From assembly GCA_017590115.1 (NCBI GenBank), contig JAGGNK010008670.1, positions 5,575,677 to 5,639,676 on the forward strand: a DNA stretch of 64,000 nucleotides. Reading direction: 5' to 3'. The stretch is from Montifringilla adamsi (lineage: Eukaryota > Chordata > Aves > Passeriformes > Passeridae). This document shows, in pieces, positions 14,201-28,200 of this stretch (positions are counted from its first letter, which is position 1; each line of letters opens with the position of its first letter). A program made the position numbers and the translations under genes. The notes under the pieces are model-generated. The model saw only the letters and a list, made by a program, of their open reading frames with translations, did no database searches and was not told the origin of the DNA.

Positions 14201-17200
14201 CTGGAATTGTGGCTTGGGAACAGAAGGCTTTGGGTTGAATTGCAGGAATTCCTGCCATGCCTTCCATATCCTCATCCCAGCTGACCTCTTCTCTGCTCAT
14301 TTATTTAAGAGCGCTGATTTTTGGAGTGTGCTGATCTGGTTCATCACGTGGCTCCTGAAACAACTGTGCTGCCACAATTAAACTGTGCTGAAGCCAAAGT
14401 GTGGCTTTCAATGGTTACAAACAAATCTGGAAGCATGCATCAGAGGTGTTTATTACTTTAAAAAAAGCGTCCTGTACCACAGATAACATATGCAATTTTA
14501 TTTCATGTTGTCCTCCAAATATGTACAGACAGCATGCGATTGTGAGTCATTGCAATGTTCACTACGTGCTGTAAACAAAATAATTGTCACCCTAAACCTG
14601 TCACTTTCGGTGTTTTCTTACAGATTTTTTATCTCCATTCTATTCCTTCCAGAGTACTATAGGGCTTTTATTATTTTTAATAACAATAAATCTCATTATT
14701 GTGAGTAAACAAGAATCTGTGCTTCTTCATAATCAGAATAAGCATGGTATATGTTACCTGACGTGTGTTCTGGCAGCTACAAACCTATTTTGCATAAAGC
14801 AAGACCCTTAAATTACTATATTTAGTCTCTATCACCACTGGAGGAAAGGAAATCTCTGTCAGTGTCTCATTTCCACGTTTGTTGTTTGTTCCATCTATGG
14901 TGGCCATCACCAAGGTTTAGTTTATGAGGGAACAAGCTCCAAGACCTGGTAATGTGCCAAAAGTTCCTTATTTCTTGAATGGTTAACAGAAAACATAATT
15001 CATGCAGGAGGTTCTGTGTGCCCTCTTTGCTGCTGTGACTCCATGGTCCCACTCCCTTGCAGGATACTCCTGCTTGGCTGCCTGGATCAGGAGAGAGAAA
15101 TTTTTTTTTTTTCACCCCCCAGTGGAACTGATAACAAATTCCATAATGTGCTTTGCCACTTGAATTGAAAATGTTCTGTAATATATCAGTTTTAAAATCC
15201 ATCTGTGCCAAGCTTAGTTCATCAGTTTGATTTGTGCTCCCTCCTGCAGACTCACACACACAGGAGCTTCCCTCCAGATTTCAGTTCAAGAACATCCTAT
15301 GGCTAATTTTCTGGGAGCAGCAGACAGGTACCTTTCACACATAGGCTTGCAGGTACAGGATTCCTGAAGTAGTTTTCCCTAAGATAAAGATTAAAAAAAA
15401 TAAAGTCCAAATATATGTCTGGTACTTGATAATTTGGATTGTGCAGGTATTCTGAACATCAGAGCAATAGCTTCAAATAGTTCTGCTGAACTCCAGTGGA
15501 TTAATACCTCTGCATAATTTAGGAAAGTAAAAGGTATCAAATTATTATCCAAAATAGGATTTGGATAGAATGGTTGCAGCAGTTTGTGCTCAGCTTTTTA
15601 AAAGCTTGATGGTTCTGAGTATTTCCAATTTTTTCAGCACTGATTATTTCCATACACCCCCCTTACTGTGGGTTGTACCTATATCTTGAATTTAATGGCA
15701 GTAGAAGATGCTAAGCAGATGTTCTGCTATCAAGGACACCTCAAATAGAATCCAAAATTAAATACAAAAGTACTGAATATGCTGGTTTGAATTCACTATG
15801 GATGGAAAACAATAAGTTGTGCAGAAACCTAAATATATGATTATTGGATTTTTTTTAAAAAATAAGCTTATTTTTAAAGCATCAAGGGATGTTTATTTTT
15901 GGTCTTGTAACCCATAAAACTTCTTTCAACTCTTTAAAATATCCACCACCACTGTTAAAATGTTGGGCAGTGTTTTGTTTTTTGGTTTTTGTTTTTTTGG
16001 TCACATGGCCAAGCCTTCTGTCTGTTGGTAGAAAGTTTCTTTCACTTTCAGTAGTGAGACAGGCATTTGCTAACACAGGAAAACCTGAGAATTGTCTTGT
16101 CCTTTCTCTCCTGTTACATTCCATTGCTAGTAGAACATAAAAACGTGTTTTAGCTATTTGAAATATGCGGAAGAAATGTTCTTTCCTTTTTAAAACTTAG
16201 TGGTTACACAATTGTAGGATACTTAAAAGGGAAAATTTTTACTTCATGTCAGTTGGTGGGGAAATGTTACATAATGTTGCTCTGTTTTGGCCACTTTATG
16301 TCATTTTAATTATCAGCCACCACAATGAGCTAAGTGGAAATGGAGATTCAAAATGGTGAGAGACTGGGGAGTGTTGTTTGGTTTTCTTTTTATTCTTGCC
16401 ATTTTACTAAATATTCTCAGAAAGGAGCAGGAAATTAGTGAGATAGTTTTGCATCAGTGTGTCAAAGCAGTTTTACTTTTACACAATACACGTGTTGCTT
16501 TTTATTCTTTGTATCTTAAAAAGAAACAAGAGTGACAGTATTTTTAAAGTACATTAAGTAGGCATTAAGACAAGAGTGATTTGCAGTGAGAGAAAGGGGA
16601 GTGATGTTTTTTTTTTTTGTCTTTCATGGTGGTTAAGCACATTTCTTGTGAGGGAGGGAAAAAGATGACAGCAAGTTCTGGAGGGTTTGGGTATTTTTCA
16701 TATTAACTATAGAATATTTAGATGTATTTTTAAGGATGGCAAAAATCTCTTTAAAGAGACAGTCTTGAGTAATACATACACAGATTTGCATCCACTCTGT
16801 TGACAAAATGTTATGTAAACAGAATACAGTGAATATATTCTTCAAAGCAAACCAGTATTTCTGTAGGGTTCTGGTTTTCTCTGTGTATCAGTGATGTATT
16901 ATTATTATTGTTATTATTTGGGGAGTTTATCACAGGTAGTATGGTATCTTCAGTTTTCTTTTAAACGTTTTGTTAACTCCTAACATCATGAGAATGTGAC
17001 TTTAAAAAAGAAGGTATTATAAAAAATTCTTTTTAACTATCAGCAATGCTAAGAACAAATTGCAAAATGTGTTTTAGATCCTTTCTGAAAACTCTTTGTT
17101 TCTCATCGAGGTGATGCTCACTGCCTTTCAGTTTTATATTTTCTGTAAATGTGCATAAACCTTTCACAGGCACAGCCATCTTCCTCACCCACATCTCCAA

Positions 17201-20057
17201 TCACTACATAGTTCTGAGCATCCCCTGTCCATTTGTGGCCATGCATCCTGAAATGCAAGCTGCCACACAGTGCTGTTGTGATTCATCATCTCATGCTCCA
17301 TTGCCTGTAAAGCTGCTTTGAAATCTTCTGGCTGTTGGTAAAATCCCTGGTTGCAGAATTTCAAACTTTTTTTTTTTTATGAAAGGGAAGCAAATGTTTT
17401 TCTCTTCCTCCATATTTCTACCAGTGGTTAGTGAAGCAAAGCACTTCAAAACTGGCATATGTTCCACTTTGCAATTCTAGTGGATCATTCATAGAGAAGT
17501 GAATAAAGACATAACAGGAAACTGCTTGTTACCAGCTCTACTCTGTAGGCGCCTGCTCCAGATTCTGCTCCTCTTGAGTAACTTTTTTCTGAGCCAAGTT
17601 TTTTTGTTTGTTTCTTTGTTTGCTTTTTCTTTTCCTTGCTGAAATATGAAAGTTTAAAGTTATGGTCTTCTCCTTGGCATTAATAAAATCCATTCATACT
17701 TCCATTTTAAACACCTTGGACTGTTTTTTGTTAGAGGAACAGGTCTCTGTTTGACTTAATATGCAGAAAAACCTTCATGTGACTTTGGTGAGCAATTGGG
17801 GAGTGCTTTCCCAGAATTTCCTCTTCATAACTGCTTGCAGAACAGCATCAGTTTTTCTGGGTCAGTATTCTGACTATATCCATTTTCAGCAAGAAATAAC
17901 AGCTAGAATGAGTTTCTTTGTTCAAAGAGAAAATTTAGGAAGGCAAAGATGTCTAGCAGAGATTAGATGGGATGTGTAGGCTTAATTGAAGGCTGCTTTT
18001 TTGAGTTAGAAGAGTCTCTCTTAAAAATGGACATGGGAACAGCATTGCAAGCTGCTGTAGATGAAGATTTAATCAAGTGGCTGCTGCTTAGCAGAATTAT
18101 GGTGGTGTAAGGTCAGTACCCAGAGCCTTCCTGTTGTAGGTGCTGCTCAGCTCCTTGCAGCTTCTATCTTTAGTTAGATAAAAGCCAGAAAAAACAGATA
18201 ACCTGATGTTTCAGAGAAATAGAAACAGATCATTGTGACTGGCTGCAGGACAGCCAGTGGGAGCTAACAGCTGTTGGATGTTACCAGCAAAGATGGAGGG
18301 AAGCTGGGTAGGAGTTCAAAGCACAAATAACATAAATGTCTATGACATGTCAGTTTATACATCTTTGGGTTTGTCATGCTTAATACAAGATCAAGTGCTG
18401 ACAAAGAACAGTGCAGAATGTGCCCTGGGAATGAATAAATGTAGGAATGCCTCTTTCATAGGAATGCATTGCACCAACTATTCACTTCAGGAACTGAGTG
18501 ACAGAATCATCTTATTTGACCAAATGCACACTACTCTGTCTTTTATGCTCTAATTTATTCCCATCACGAGCTGTGAAGTCCTGCTTGGAGTGTCTATTTT
18601 CAGCATAAAACTGTTTGTCAAATTTCTATTAAGCTTAAGGTGAAAAATTAATGAGCCATTCACTTCAGATATTTCAAAACTAATAGTGCTGTATTATTAA
18701 TGCAGCAGAAAGTCAAAGACGTGGGTATGTACAATTATTGCTTGGTGTTCACTCAGACTACTTTTTTCTGTCTTTGTTTTTGGGGGAATATCATTAAAAT
18801 AGTGTTTTAGGTCATAGAAGGAATTATTTTGATGAATTCTGTCAGTAAGCTTTTTTGACAAAAAGTTGTTAACTTTTTGTTTTATCTGATCCTGTCAGAA
18901 GGTGCCTTGAATAAACACAAAATGGTGAAATACAATGTTCTATCCAATCTTCCTTTGAATCTGAAATTTAAACAAAAATGAACAGAAAGTTGATTCATAT
19001 AACACAAAGCTTCTTAGAGAAATGCAAATAAAAGACTATTCACATAATACTGAGGAAGCTGTGGGTGAGCAATTATTTTGGGCTAGAGAAGTCTGACATT
19101 GTGACTAACTCTGATTTTTCAGTCTTCAAAAAGTCACAGAAATGATGATAAAATTGTACCTTGGCTCAGAACTGAATAGGGTGTAGTGGACAGGTGTTAC
19201 TATTGAATTCAGAAATGTCAGAGCACGTTGTCAGTACCAGTAAGTTAAGTGATGGAGCACTGTGAAATGCTGGGCTGGGGGAGTGTGTCCCAGGCTGAGC
19301 AGTGTGGAAACTGGTGCTCAAGGTTTGTGCTTGCATTGAAAAAGAAAACGCAAACCAGAGTCACTGCAGAAGTAGAAATTCAGGCCTTGCTTTCTGTGCA
19401 GAAACTTTCTAAAGATTGTCTCTTTTTTGTGCTCCTAAAATTAACTTAAAAATTGATTTTTGTGTTTTCCTCCTCGCTTTACAGTAAGTTCCCCAGGGAC
19501 TTTGTGAAATTAATAGTGGTTCTAGGCCTGGCAGAGTTACATTGTTAGACTTGCAGAGGAGAAGGAATTCTGCTTCTTGGAAGAGTTTCATGCTATAAAA
19601 CTAAATTTCATTAGAAGCAAAATGTCAAATTTAAATTATCCTTCAAGCATTTGTTGTTCCCACAGATGCTGAAGGGCTTGGCATCCAGCAAGAATCCCCA
19701 AGTTCTTTTAATGTGTTGGTTTCTTTCTGAAGTTACTCTGCACTGTTTCACTGTCACTACAGCACCAGGCCCATGAGTATTTTAAACCTGAATGATTAGG
19801 TTTAAGTAGCAACCCTGGAAATCTCCAGGTTTTTAAATGTGCACTGGAGAGATTGGTCTTGGATTGGTTCACTTTTGAAATCTGGTCATGTTGCACATTG
19901 CTTTCTTCAGCTTCCTTAACAAGTGGCAATTAATAAATGCCTGGAAGAGGGAAGGAACTTAGGGTGTTTTTTTGTTTTTAAAGCATTTTTTAATATTAAT
20001 TCCAATAGTAGTTTTTTCTATGTTATTAGTTCATCAGGTTTAGTTACTAGAGAATTT

Positions 20058-20290
20058 TACAGAATTTAGGTCTGGAAAAGATGTCAAGAGGTCATCTAAT
20101 GTAGCACCTTCCCTCAGGGAGGGCATCAGCCATATCTGCATCATTCCTGACAGATGTTTGCTTACACTTTTCTCTAAAAAGATTTCAGTTTAAGAGATTT
20201 TATCACTTGCCTAGGCAAGTCTTTATGAATTCCTCCTATTAGAAAGTTTTTCTTCCAAATAAATCTGCCTTTCTAAGGATTTTTTTTTCC
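20058..20290 (-). mobile_element. Old CR1-like LINE fragment, antisense
   Basis: The plus strand shows the order expected for an antisense, older amniote CR1: 'AGGTCTGGAAAAGATGTCAA', 'GAGGTCATCTAATGTAGCAC', 'CATTCCTGACAGATGTTTG', a decayed 'TTTTATCACTTGCCTAGGCA' segment and 'AGAAAGTTTTTCTTCCAAAT'. It is clearly more diverged than the copy near 11.1 kb, so it is probably an ancient insertion. The boundaries are approximate. Confidence 0.7.
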
Positions 20291-22069
20291 TTTTTCTCCC
20301 ATGCTTCAAACTCCATCTTCTGTTGTGAAATGATTCATTTTTAAATATGGAGGGGTTTCTCCTCTAAGGTGATGTTGAAAGTGTGTCTTTCACAGGTTAT
20401 TCAGGTGTGAAGCTCAAGTTGTGAGTAACTGGAGAAAGGAGAGATTTTTCTCATCTGAAACGTTTTGAGCTTCATTGCCCCTGTAATACAGTCTGCAGAT
20501 TGACAAACACTGGACAGAAAATAATGTCTCAATTGCACATCTCTGATGGACTTTTTGGGATTCTTTTTGAGTGCAGAAACAGACTCTCAAAGCTTGACCG
20601 AACTGATTTTGCCATCACTTTACTGAAGTGACAACTCTAAGAGATTTTGAGCCCAGACCAACTTTGATGAAACAAATGGGGTTTTTTTAAATTATATTTT
20701 GAACCATCTTTACCTTTCCACCTAAAAATTTGTCTGGTGCTTTCAAACTGAGCACTGATCACCTTGCCACTGAGTATTAAAGGTGAACAACACCTTTTGT
20801 TTTTCCATAATGAAATGATACAGTTTTGATCAATTTTTTCATTAGGATTAAAGGTGTACTATGAAAAGTTTCATGAGTTTCTAGAACAAAAAAAAAAATT
20901 AAAATTAAGGATGTATCTAGATTTCTTTTTTTTTTTTTTTTATACTGTGTTTCAGTAACAACAGTGCTGATAGTAGTTCCATAGAAAATAATTTGAAACA
21001 TGCTGCTGATTGCTGATAGCCTCCTCCCCTTGTGCCTGCAGTCCCAGGGAATTTAAAGGATGCTTTTGGGTAGTAAAGAACTCAGTGCTGACAGGAAATA
21101 CAGTGTTTGTTTCACAGAGGTCTCGGGGAGAGGCCTTGTATTCTGAATCTCTGGTTGAAGGTTTGGGCATGATTCAGCAGGGGCAGGTACACGGTGAGGC
21201 TGCGCAGGTTGTGTCAGAGCTGTGTCCTTCCTGCCCAGGCTATCAGCCACCCCTCCTTTTCCGTGCTGGGCTTTCCATCTGCCAGAAGCGTTCCTGCTTT
21301 CCATGGGAAGAGATGATCCCCATATTAGGCCAGCTGAAAGAGCTGAGGAAATAGCTGTTTTTTCCTGAAGTGTTTCAGAGCGTTTCTGTGTGCAAAGTTA
21401 GGTTTTTATTTTTCCCCACAGTTCTGTCAGTTCGTCTCCCAAAATTTCTCATTATCTCATCTGAAACCTTTCCATGGTCAGGTGTTAGACAGGCAGGTGT
21501 ATGCAAACTCACTTTTTTTTCAGTTAAAGGGAGATTTTACTACTTGTCGTGAAACTGCTGATATTGAGATGTTTCTGCTATGTCTGCTTAAGATGTTTCA
21601 GCTGTAAATGAAGTATTCTGATGCTTTCTGATCCATACCTTTCTCCACTCAATGTGCCTGTTTAATACCTTCTTATTCCAGACCTCCTTCAGCTGTTCAG
21701 TTTTTACTTGAATTTGAAAGTTATTGCTGATCAGTTCTTCCATTTTTCAGTGATTCCTTTAACTACACACCAATTTAATTTGTTGTGTTTAATTTACAAT
21801 CTAATATCTGCTCAGATTCATTTAACAGTTTCTTTCTTGTGGAACTATTGCCCAGATGCCATAATAGGTACATGTAATTTTGTAATTGATGTTCTTGCAG
21901 AAGCTTTTTAATTTTTTTTTTCAGTATAATAAGCACAGAACAACAGCTGCTTATCTAAATCAGTTATTTTAAGTTGTGTGGTAGAGATTTGCATTTTTGT
22001 GTTCGGTTTATGAATGAGAAAAATCTAATTTTCATTTACTAAATTGCTCTTCCCTTTCTGTCACTTAAG

Positions 22070-22213
22070 ATGGAAGCTACAGGCAAAATCGACTGAACCT
22101 CACAACACTGTTGGTACAACCAATTTCTGCAGTGCTTGCCAGAAAACTTGTTTCCCTACCCGAGGACGCTTCCCAAAAAGACAGGTGTGCACCCCTCCAA
22201 CTGCCAGCTGCAG
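22070..22213 (+). CDS. NAALADL2: NAALADL2 exon (end of PA-like region, entry to M28-like domain)
   Basis: This internal exon of 144 bases encodes 47 whole codons plus split codons at both ends. The first codon is G|AT (Asp) and the last base is the first of the next codon, so both boundaries are phase 1. The peptide contains Arg-Gln-Asn-Arg-Leu-Asn-Leu-Thr-Thr-Leu-Leu-Val-Gln-Pro-Ile-Ser, which matches the recalled human NAALADL2 segment closely. It also has one N-glycosylation sequon (Asn-Leu-Thr, 22096-22104), as expected for the extracellular side of a type II membrane protein. The acceptor has a pyrimidine-rich tract ending in AG at 22068-22069; the donor is CAG|GTAATG. The translation stays open past the donor to about 22299, but that tail is intron. 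A cysteine near the end (Asp-Arg-Cys) is shared with the human protein. Identity is strong; the boundaries are supported by phase agreement with the next exon. Confidence 0.93.
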
Positions 22214-23223
22214 GTAATGCTTTTCAAATACACTTCACCTATGGGAGGTTCCTCTTGGACTCCAAAGCCACTTTCTACAACTGTACAACCAAGGTTTAGC
22301 TGATTATGGATGTGTTTTGCTTAGATGCTTCCTAGAAGTGGCTATGAACAGTTTAAAGATTCTGCTCTTAAAATCTGATAGATGGTAGTTGTGGTTTAAA
22401 AAAAAAATAGTGGAAGACATTGAGCACTAATTCTTGATATTGACTTAGAACCTCCTCTGTGTAGATGCCATCACTAGGGAGGTTTGTTAATGCTGCAGTA
22501 CGGTTTGTTAGGCCTTATTGTACTGCTAATGTGATTTAATATTAAGACATCAGTAACTATATTATTCTTTGGGGATTTTTTTTCTGTTTCTGGAATAATA
22601 ACACTTAAATTCTGAATGTGTCTTTGTGTTCCTTAATTTGTATATGCTATGGAATAAACAGTGTATTGTGGCCTGAACCCTCAGGCAGCTTTTTCTCCCA
22701 ATTTTCACCAGGAAAACAGGCATCATGATAAGAGCAATATACCTTGAGTAGAGCCAGATGAATGCATTCATACAATCTCCTGAGAAATAATGCCATTAAC
22801 AAAGTCAAACATATTATTGCTTGAAAAAACTTATTGCTGATATAGGAAAGGGAAAAAAAAACCTAAGACTACAGTCTTCCAGCACAGTGTTTCAGAAGAA
22901 CATCTTCCAGAGAACATTCTAGATGAGGTGCATGTTTAAACAGTAATTCTTCAGTAAACAGTCTTCAGTTTTGTTTTGTACCTGTCCATCTTTCACCAGA
23001 AAAAAAAATTGTTTATTTCATTATAATGCCCATTTAATTGAATTGATTTGAAACTGTGGTCTTGGAAAGGAGGAGGCAAATTTAATTTAGCCACTGTATC
23101 CTGTGCTACACACAGTGATGATAACAGTAAAAACAAATTTTAAGGGCAACCAATGTAGTATCATGTGCTGTATCCCTTGTTTATTGCTTTTGGAAAGTTA
23201 CTGTGGAATAGGAATACAATACA

Positions 23224-23261
23224 ACAAGTCATAAAAAAGGTTGATTAATTTTATGACTTGT
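23224..23261. repeat. Perfect inverted repeat, 13-bp arms
   Basis: The arms 23224-23236 (ACAAGTCATAAAA) and 23249-23261 are exact reverse complements, separated by a 12-base spacer. It could form a hairpin in RNA or DNA. No T run or other terminator feature follows, and no family was recognised. Confidence 0.85.
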
Positions 23262-25149
23262 GTTAGCATTTGTAGTTATACATACTAAAAAGGAAGGCAG
23301 AAGACCTCATGCTTCGTGGCTTAAGCTGTTGTAGTTAGGCAGGACAATTGTTCTCCATGCATGGCTGACTAGATTTTTTTTTAAAATGAACTTTTACTTT
23401 TAAAAATTATTGTCCCCACAACGAGTAGAAAAGGGGAAAAGGCCATTTTGGAAGGAACGAGTGCTTAACCATTCCAGGTAGGCTGCATGAAGCTTGTTAG
23501 TATTGAAGGAATTTTCAACAGCTGAAGCGCCTGGAGCAAAGCCTGAATTTGGGCTTCATTTTAGAAAGATAAAAGGCTGCAGCATGTCTGTTTTTCAAAA
23601 AGCTTTTTCTGGAGGCTGCAGGACAGAATCACCCTAAAGGGCAGCTTATTCTGCTTTTTCTGTGACAGGTGTGGCATGTCTGGTTTTTTTTCCCTGAGAA
23701 GACAGGAATTCTGTGAGAGGAGACTTTCTGGAAAGAAAGAATATTCCAAGCCAGCAGTTTAGTGAGAGCCAGTCCATGTCTGGTTTTCTCTGGGTGAACA
23801 CAACAGCTTGTGTGTGATTTCACGTAAAGCTTCTGAACCACAGTAATCCATAGGGAATTTTTTTTTTAAAGTCTTTATTTATTGAAAAAATAGGGACTAC
23901 AAGAGGGAAGCCTTGAATAATTCTGTAATGTATTATATTTTTTTCTTGAAGTAATGGTGAAGCTGTTGATGTTCTGGAGCACAGAGTGTGCTGTTGTTCA
24001 GTAGCAGCCTTAATAGAAGAGATAAAACCTGGTCTCATGATAAAAAATGGTGTATAACATTTTAATACTGGTAATAGCTAAAGAGATAATGCTGAGGACA
24101 TCAAGGCATTAGAGAAGAGCAAAGGTTGAATTTGCAGTCTTCCTGTTGATTTGAAGAAGCTTAAGAGAGAGATTTCACTTCTGACGTAGGACTCATCACT
24201 TATCTGTCAAAAGAGGTGAATGAGCAATTCAGATGATTGGTTGGCTTGAAATTTGTTAGGATAAAATGATCATCATTCTCTCATCATTTTGTTTCAAAAA
24301 GCTGAACAGCAGATTCATCAGTAATGATTAAACATTTATATATAGTTTTCTCACATTGCTGCTTTTTTCCCTTAGCCTTGCAGTTTTCAAGAGACAAAAT
24401 GTGACAGAGGGAGTGGGAGGATGGAGGCAAACATCCCACACAGATTGAGTGCTCAGGACCTACAAAGCAAATAGTGGGAATTGAAGTCAGCTGTTAATTT
24501 GGTGTTAGATGAAGTCAGTAATTAGATTTGCTTTTTGTTTGGTATGGTACATTATTGTTAATCCTCATTAATCTGAAATTCTGTGCTCCCGTGAACTTTT
24601 TCCCAAAGATAGGCAATTAGAAGGAATTTCAGAGTGAACTTTTATAGAGAAACTGTAAACTTTTGAAGCTTCCTTTTTTTTTTTACAAAATCTTACTAGG
24701 ATATTTGCTAGAACATTTTGAAGGTTGTTGTAAAACTAGAGCACTCCTATAAACATAAATGAGGGAAGTCTTGCTGTGTACAGTGAACTGCCTTTGTTGC
24801 TGTTAAGTGTCCCACTATTTGGGAGATTGCAGTAATGTACAAATTACCCTTTTTCAATTAAACTCTTGAGTATTTAATGTAAATCTATCTAATAGCAATT
24901 CCTTTACAAAGTGTTTTTTGACACTAATGACCATATACTTTGGTTTGAATGGAAATCCTGGAAGCCTGCTATTTAAACACATCAGTGTTATGTGTGTAAT
25001 TTTTCCCTTTGGTTTTAAAAGTGTCAGTTTTCATACTCAACCTGATTGTCTGAGAAGAGGGAAGGTGAGAAAGATCCAGGATTTCAGTAGCGATCAGTCT
25101 CCAGGTGTCTGGGGCATCCTCCTCTTCTGTGGCTCATCCTTTTCTTCCA

Positions 25150-25236
25150 TTCTTCTCCACATTTATGTTGCTGGTCACTCTTGGAGATAAGGACTGGATG
25201 GTCACTTGGTGTGACCTACAATGGCAGCTCAGTTGG
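25150..25236 (+). mobile_element. Ancient amniote CR1/L3-like 3' fragment
   Basis: The run 'TTGCTGGTCACTCTTGGAGA', 'GGACTGGATGGTCACTTGGT' and 'GTGACCTACAATGGCAGCTC' follows the 3' end of old amniote CR1-type LINEs, in which a 'gactagatggacc', 'ttggtctgacc' and 'agtatggc' series is typical. It is diverged, short and noncoding. The plus-strand ORF of 90 codons that ends in it (24918-25190) is incidental. Confidence 0.65.
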
Positions 25237-28200
25237 TAAGAAGTGTAAATGCAAGTGATCTCACTTAAGCATCCCACTTCTTATCTCCTCCTAATGCCTT
25301 TTCCTGTGCAATAGGTGTAATTTTTTTATACTTCTAAAATTATAAAGGCAAGGCATGAATAGTTTAAGTAACTTGAATGATATCAAACACTGTGTGAATA
25401 ATAGAGCCAGGTATACAAAGACTCCCAGCATTCTGCTGCAGACAGTAAAATTACTCAGATCAAAATGCTTTTCTAGGTAGAATCTTTTGATCTTTTGTAA
25501 CCTTTTTTTAGTCTACAAAATGCAGTCACTGATCAATAGTGAATCATCACAGTGACTGCTCTGCAGTGCAGAGCTCCGTTGTAGGCTGCAAACAAATCTA
25601 CCTCCTCTGACAAAATGGGTGAGTGGAACAGATAACCAGAACTGACTGTTACTGGAAAGGTTTGTAGCACAACACAATGAATTTTTATGAGACTTTGAGC
25701 ATCTATTTTATGTAGTGCCACGTGTCAGATGTTCATTATACTGAGTTTATAGTCAACTCTGATCATGTGAAATTTGAATCATTAATTATACGAAATGAAT
25801 AATTGGAAGAGTCTGTTACTTTCCATATTATACGATTCTCATCCAAGATAAATAAAATTCTCTGCCAAGTGCTGCACTAGTGCAAATCAAACCTGTCTTC
25901 TTTTCAGTCAGAGGAAGGGCATGGAGTGATAAAGTGACTATCTCCTCCTGTTAAACTACAGCCATGTGATAATATTATATGTGTTTCTCCTTCATAGTTT
26001 GCTACCTGTCAGAGGAAATAAAGACTCCCATATTTAATAAACTGTGGGCCATCTCACACTGTGATATCAATATGCAAACAATATCATAATTTCTGGGGAT
26101 TTGGACTATGCTAAACATGAATCCAAAGAAGAGAATAGAGAAAGATGCCAGCAGATTGTGTGGCAGTGCATGTTACTGCATCTACCAAATCTGGAGTCAT
26201 TGTACATAGCAGTAGAAATATAACAAAGTTCAGCAGATGTCTCTTACTGGCATTTGAAAGAAGAACAAATTAAATAGGGAGCTCTGATCTAATTCAGACA
26301 TCCTGTATATGAAAACTTACAGACATTTATACCAATACCCTCAGATTTTCTTTTCATGATCACTTTAAATTCTGTTCCTTTTTTAAACAGAAGTTCATGA
26401 GAAGAATTAAGCATGAACAGTGTGAAGCATTTTTTATATAACTTCCCTCTACTCCCAACTGAAGCCTCAAGAGTTTTTCTACCAGAATTGTAAATTACCA
26501 AGATATATTTTCAGAGTTCTGTTCTGCCCCAGTGTTTTCCTCTGTGATGCTTTTCTTTTGATTGCTATAAAGCAGGTAAAGAAAGAAAGTAGTGTGAGGT
26601 TATGAAATTCAACTCTACCATCTGAAGCATTTTCAACTCTCTTTGATGTTGACTGTGACACATTTATTCTGTATCACATTAGGCCTTCCTAGTTTAAAGC
26701 CTCCTTAAAGGACTTTATTCTAGGCATTTGTTATTTCAAACAACTCTTCATCTGAAGAGTTTTATTTCTGGATTCCTCATTGTAGGTCAAAAAAGATGAT
26801 GATCAAATACCAAGGAGTTTATTCATTATCTTCTTCATACTAAGATTAGACTTAGAGACTCAAGATCTATGAATATTTGTTCAAAAAGGAGAATATGTTG
26901 TCAGTTGGCAACATGGTTGTGTAATCAAATAGAAATCTATTAGGGAAAAATATTAGAGATACCAGATTTAGATGGTGTATTGTTTATACACAAAAAAAAT
27001 GAAGGCTTTTCATTACAAGGACATCTGGGCTAGGAGTTCTGACATATTCCTGTACAAATAGTTTTATACCTCAACAATACTGTACATTGCATAGATTCAG
27101 TATTGATTTTTGCATATATAATTTTATATTATCACACAATATTTTTCTGAGATTATATACATTATTAAGTCTGTACTATTTTATATTTATTCTCTTTTCT
27201 ATGTATACCATGTTGCATGTAGTGTTTTTTGTAAGTGCTGCTGTTACATAAATGTGTGTGATGATTATATTTCTTCACTTAAAGTTTTGTGTTTGAACTT
27301 GAAAACTGACATAAAATACATAGTAAATAAGGTTTTGCGCTCAAATTGACATGATGATCTGTCAAGTGCAGTTTTATGTTGATTACTTCAGCTCAATTAG
27401 TGTCCCCTAAGTCACATGAGAATGGATATTTGATGATGTTTGAAATCTCTAGTTCAGTTGTGATTTTAGACAGGTTTACATTCATTCAGGTGTTGATTTC
27501 AACAGGAACTTTCTCAAAAACTGCATTACTGCATTACTTGAAGTTATTTAATGTACTTTATTTCAGCAGTCTACTGAAGTAGCTTTGGGTTTTATGATCC
27601 AGGAGTTATTCTGTTGAAATCCTTAAATTCAGTTAACACTTGATTTTTCTGTACTTCAGTTAAGTATGCATGTAGAGAAATTTTTCGAGTGATTAGCAAA
27701 AATCTTGTCAAATGAGTTCAGTTTTCAAACCTGAGTTCCTAAAGATGCTTTTCAAAAACCAATACTCAAATGCTCAGAAAACTGTCTGATGAAAGGTGTT
27801 TAGCATGATCAGGATTCAAGAATTTAACCAACATTTTTGATAATGAGACTCAAGCTTGTACTCCTCTATGCATGAGCTGGGGATGAAGTTAAAAGGAAAA
27901 AAAAAAAAAAGAAACAAGCCTAACTCCTGTTATTTTAACATAACTACTGCAAATAGGTTTTTCACATCTGAAATACTGAAATTGTCCATCAAATGAGAGG
28001 AAAAATAGCCATGGATTTCTAAAAATAACTATGTAAATATCAGAGGTGAAGGTAGTTATTTGGTATGAGACAATTTAAAAGTTCCAGGTCAGGAAATAAC
28101 TAACTAACTAAATAAATAAAACCAGTAAATATGTTTGTGTTCTTCTATCCCAGAAGTAGCTTTCTGCTTACATGAAGACAGTGTATCCTGAATATTGTGA

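Larger units (their letters stand above)
1..22069 (+). other. NAALADL2: NAALADL2 intron, 3' part (upstream of first visible exon)
   Basis: This is AT-rich noncoding sequence. I looked for the exon that should come before 22070, which in human NAALADL2 encodes the PA-domain part ending in a Gly-Tyr-Pro-Ser-Val-like motif, and did not find it, so that exon probably lies before base 1. The intron is therefore at least 22 kb. It contains CR1-like fragments (about 1-182, 2045-2140, 11008-11230, 20058-20290), a (CCAT)n microsatellite (5029-5167), a run of 34 A (2346-2379), and T runs near 14093-14110 and 20925-20941. It ends in a pyrimidine-rich tract and AG at 22068-22069. No ORF in it has recognisable homology. 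Confidence 0.8.

Noticed and set aside
21010..21354. Plus-strand frame of 114 codons about 700 bases before the first exon
   Set aside because: The residue order does not match any part of NAALADL2 expected here, a minus-strand frame overlaps it, and no domain is visible.
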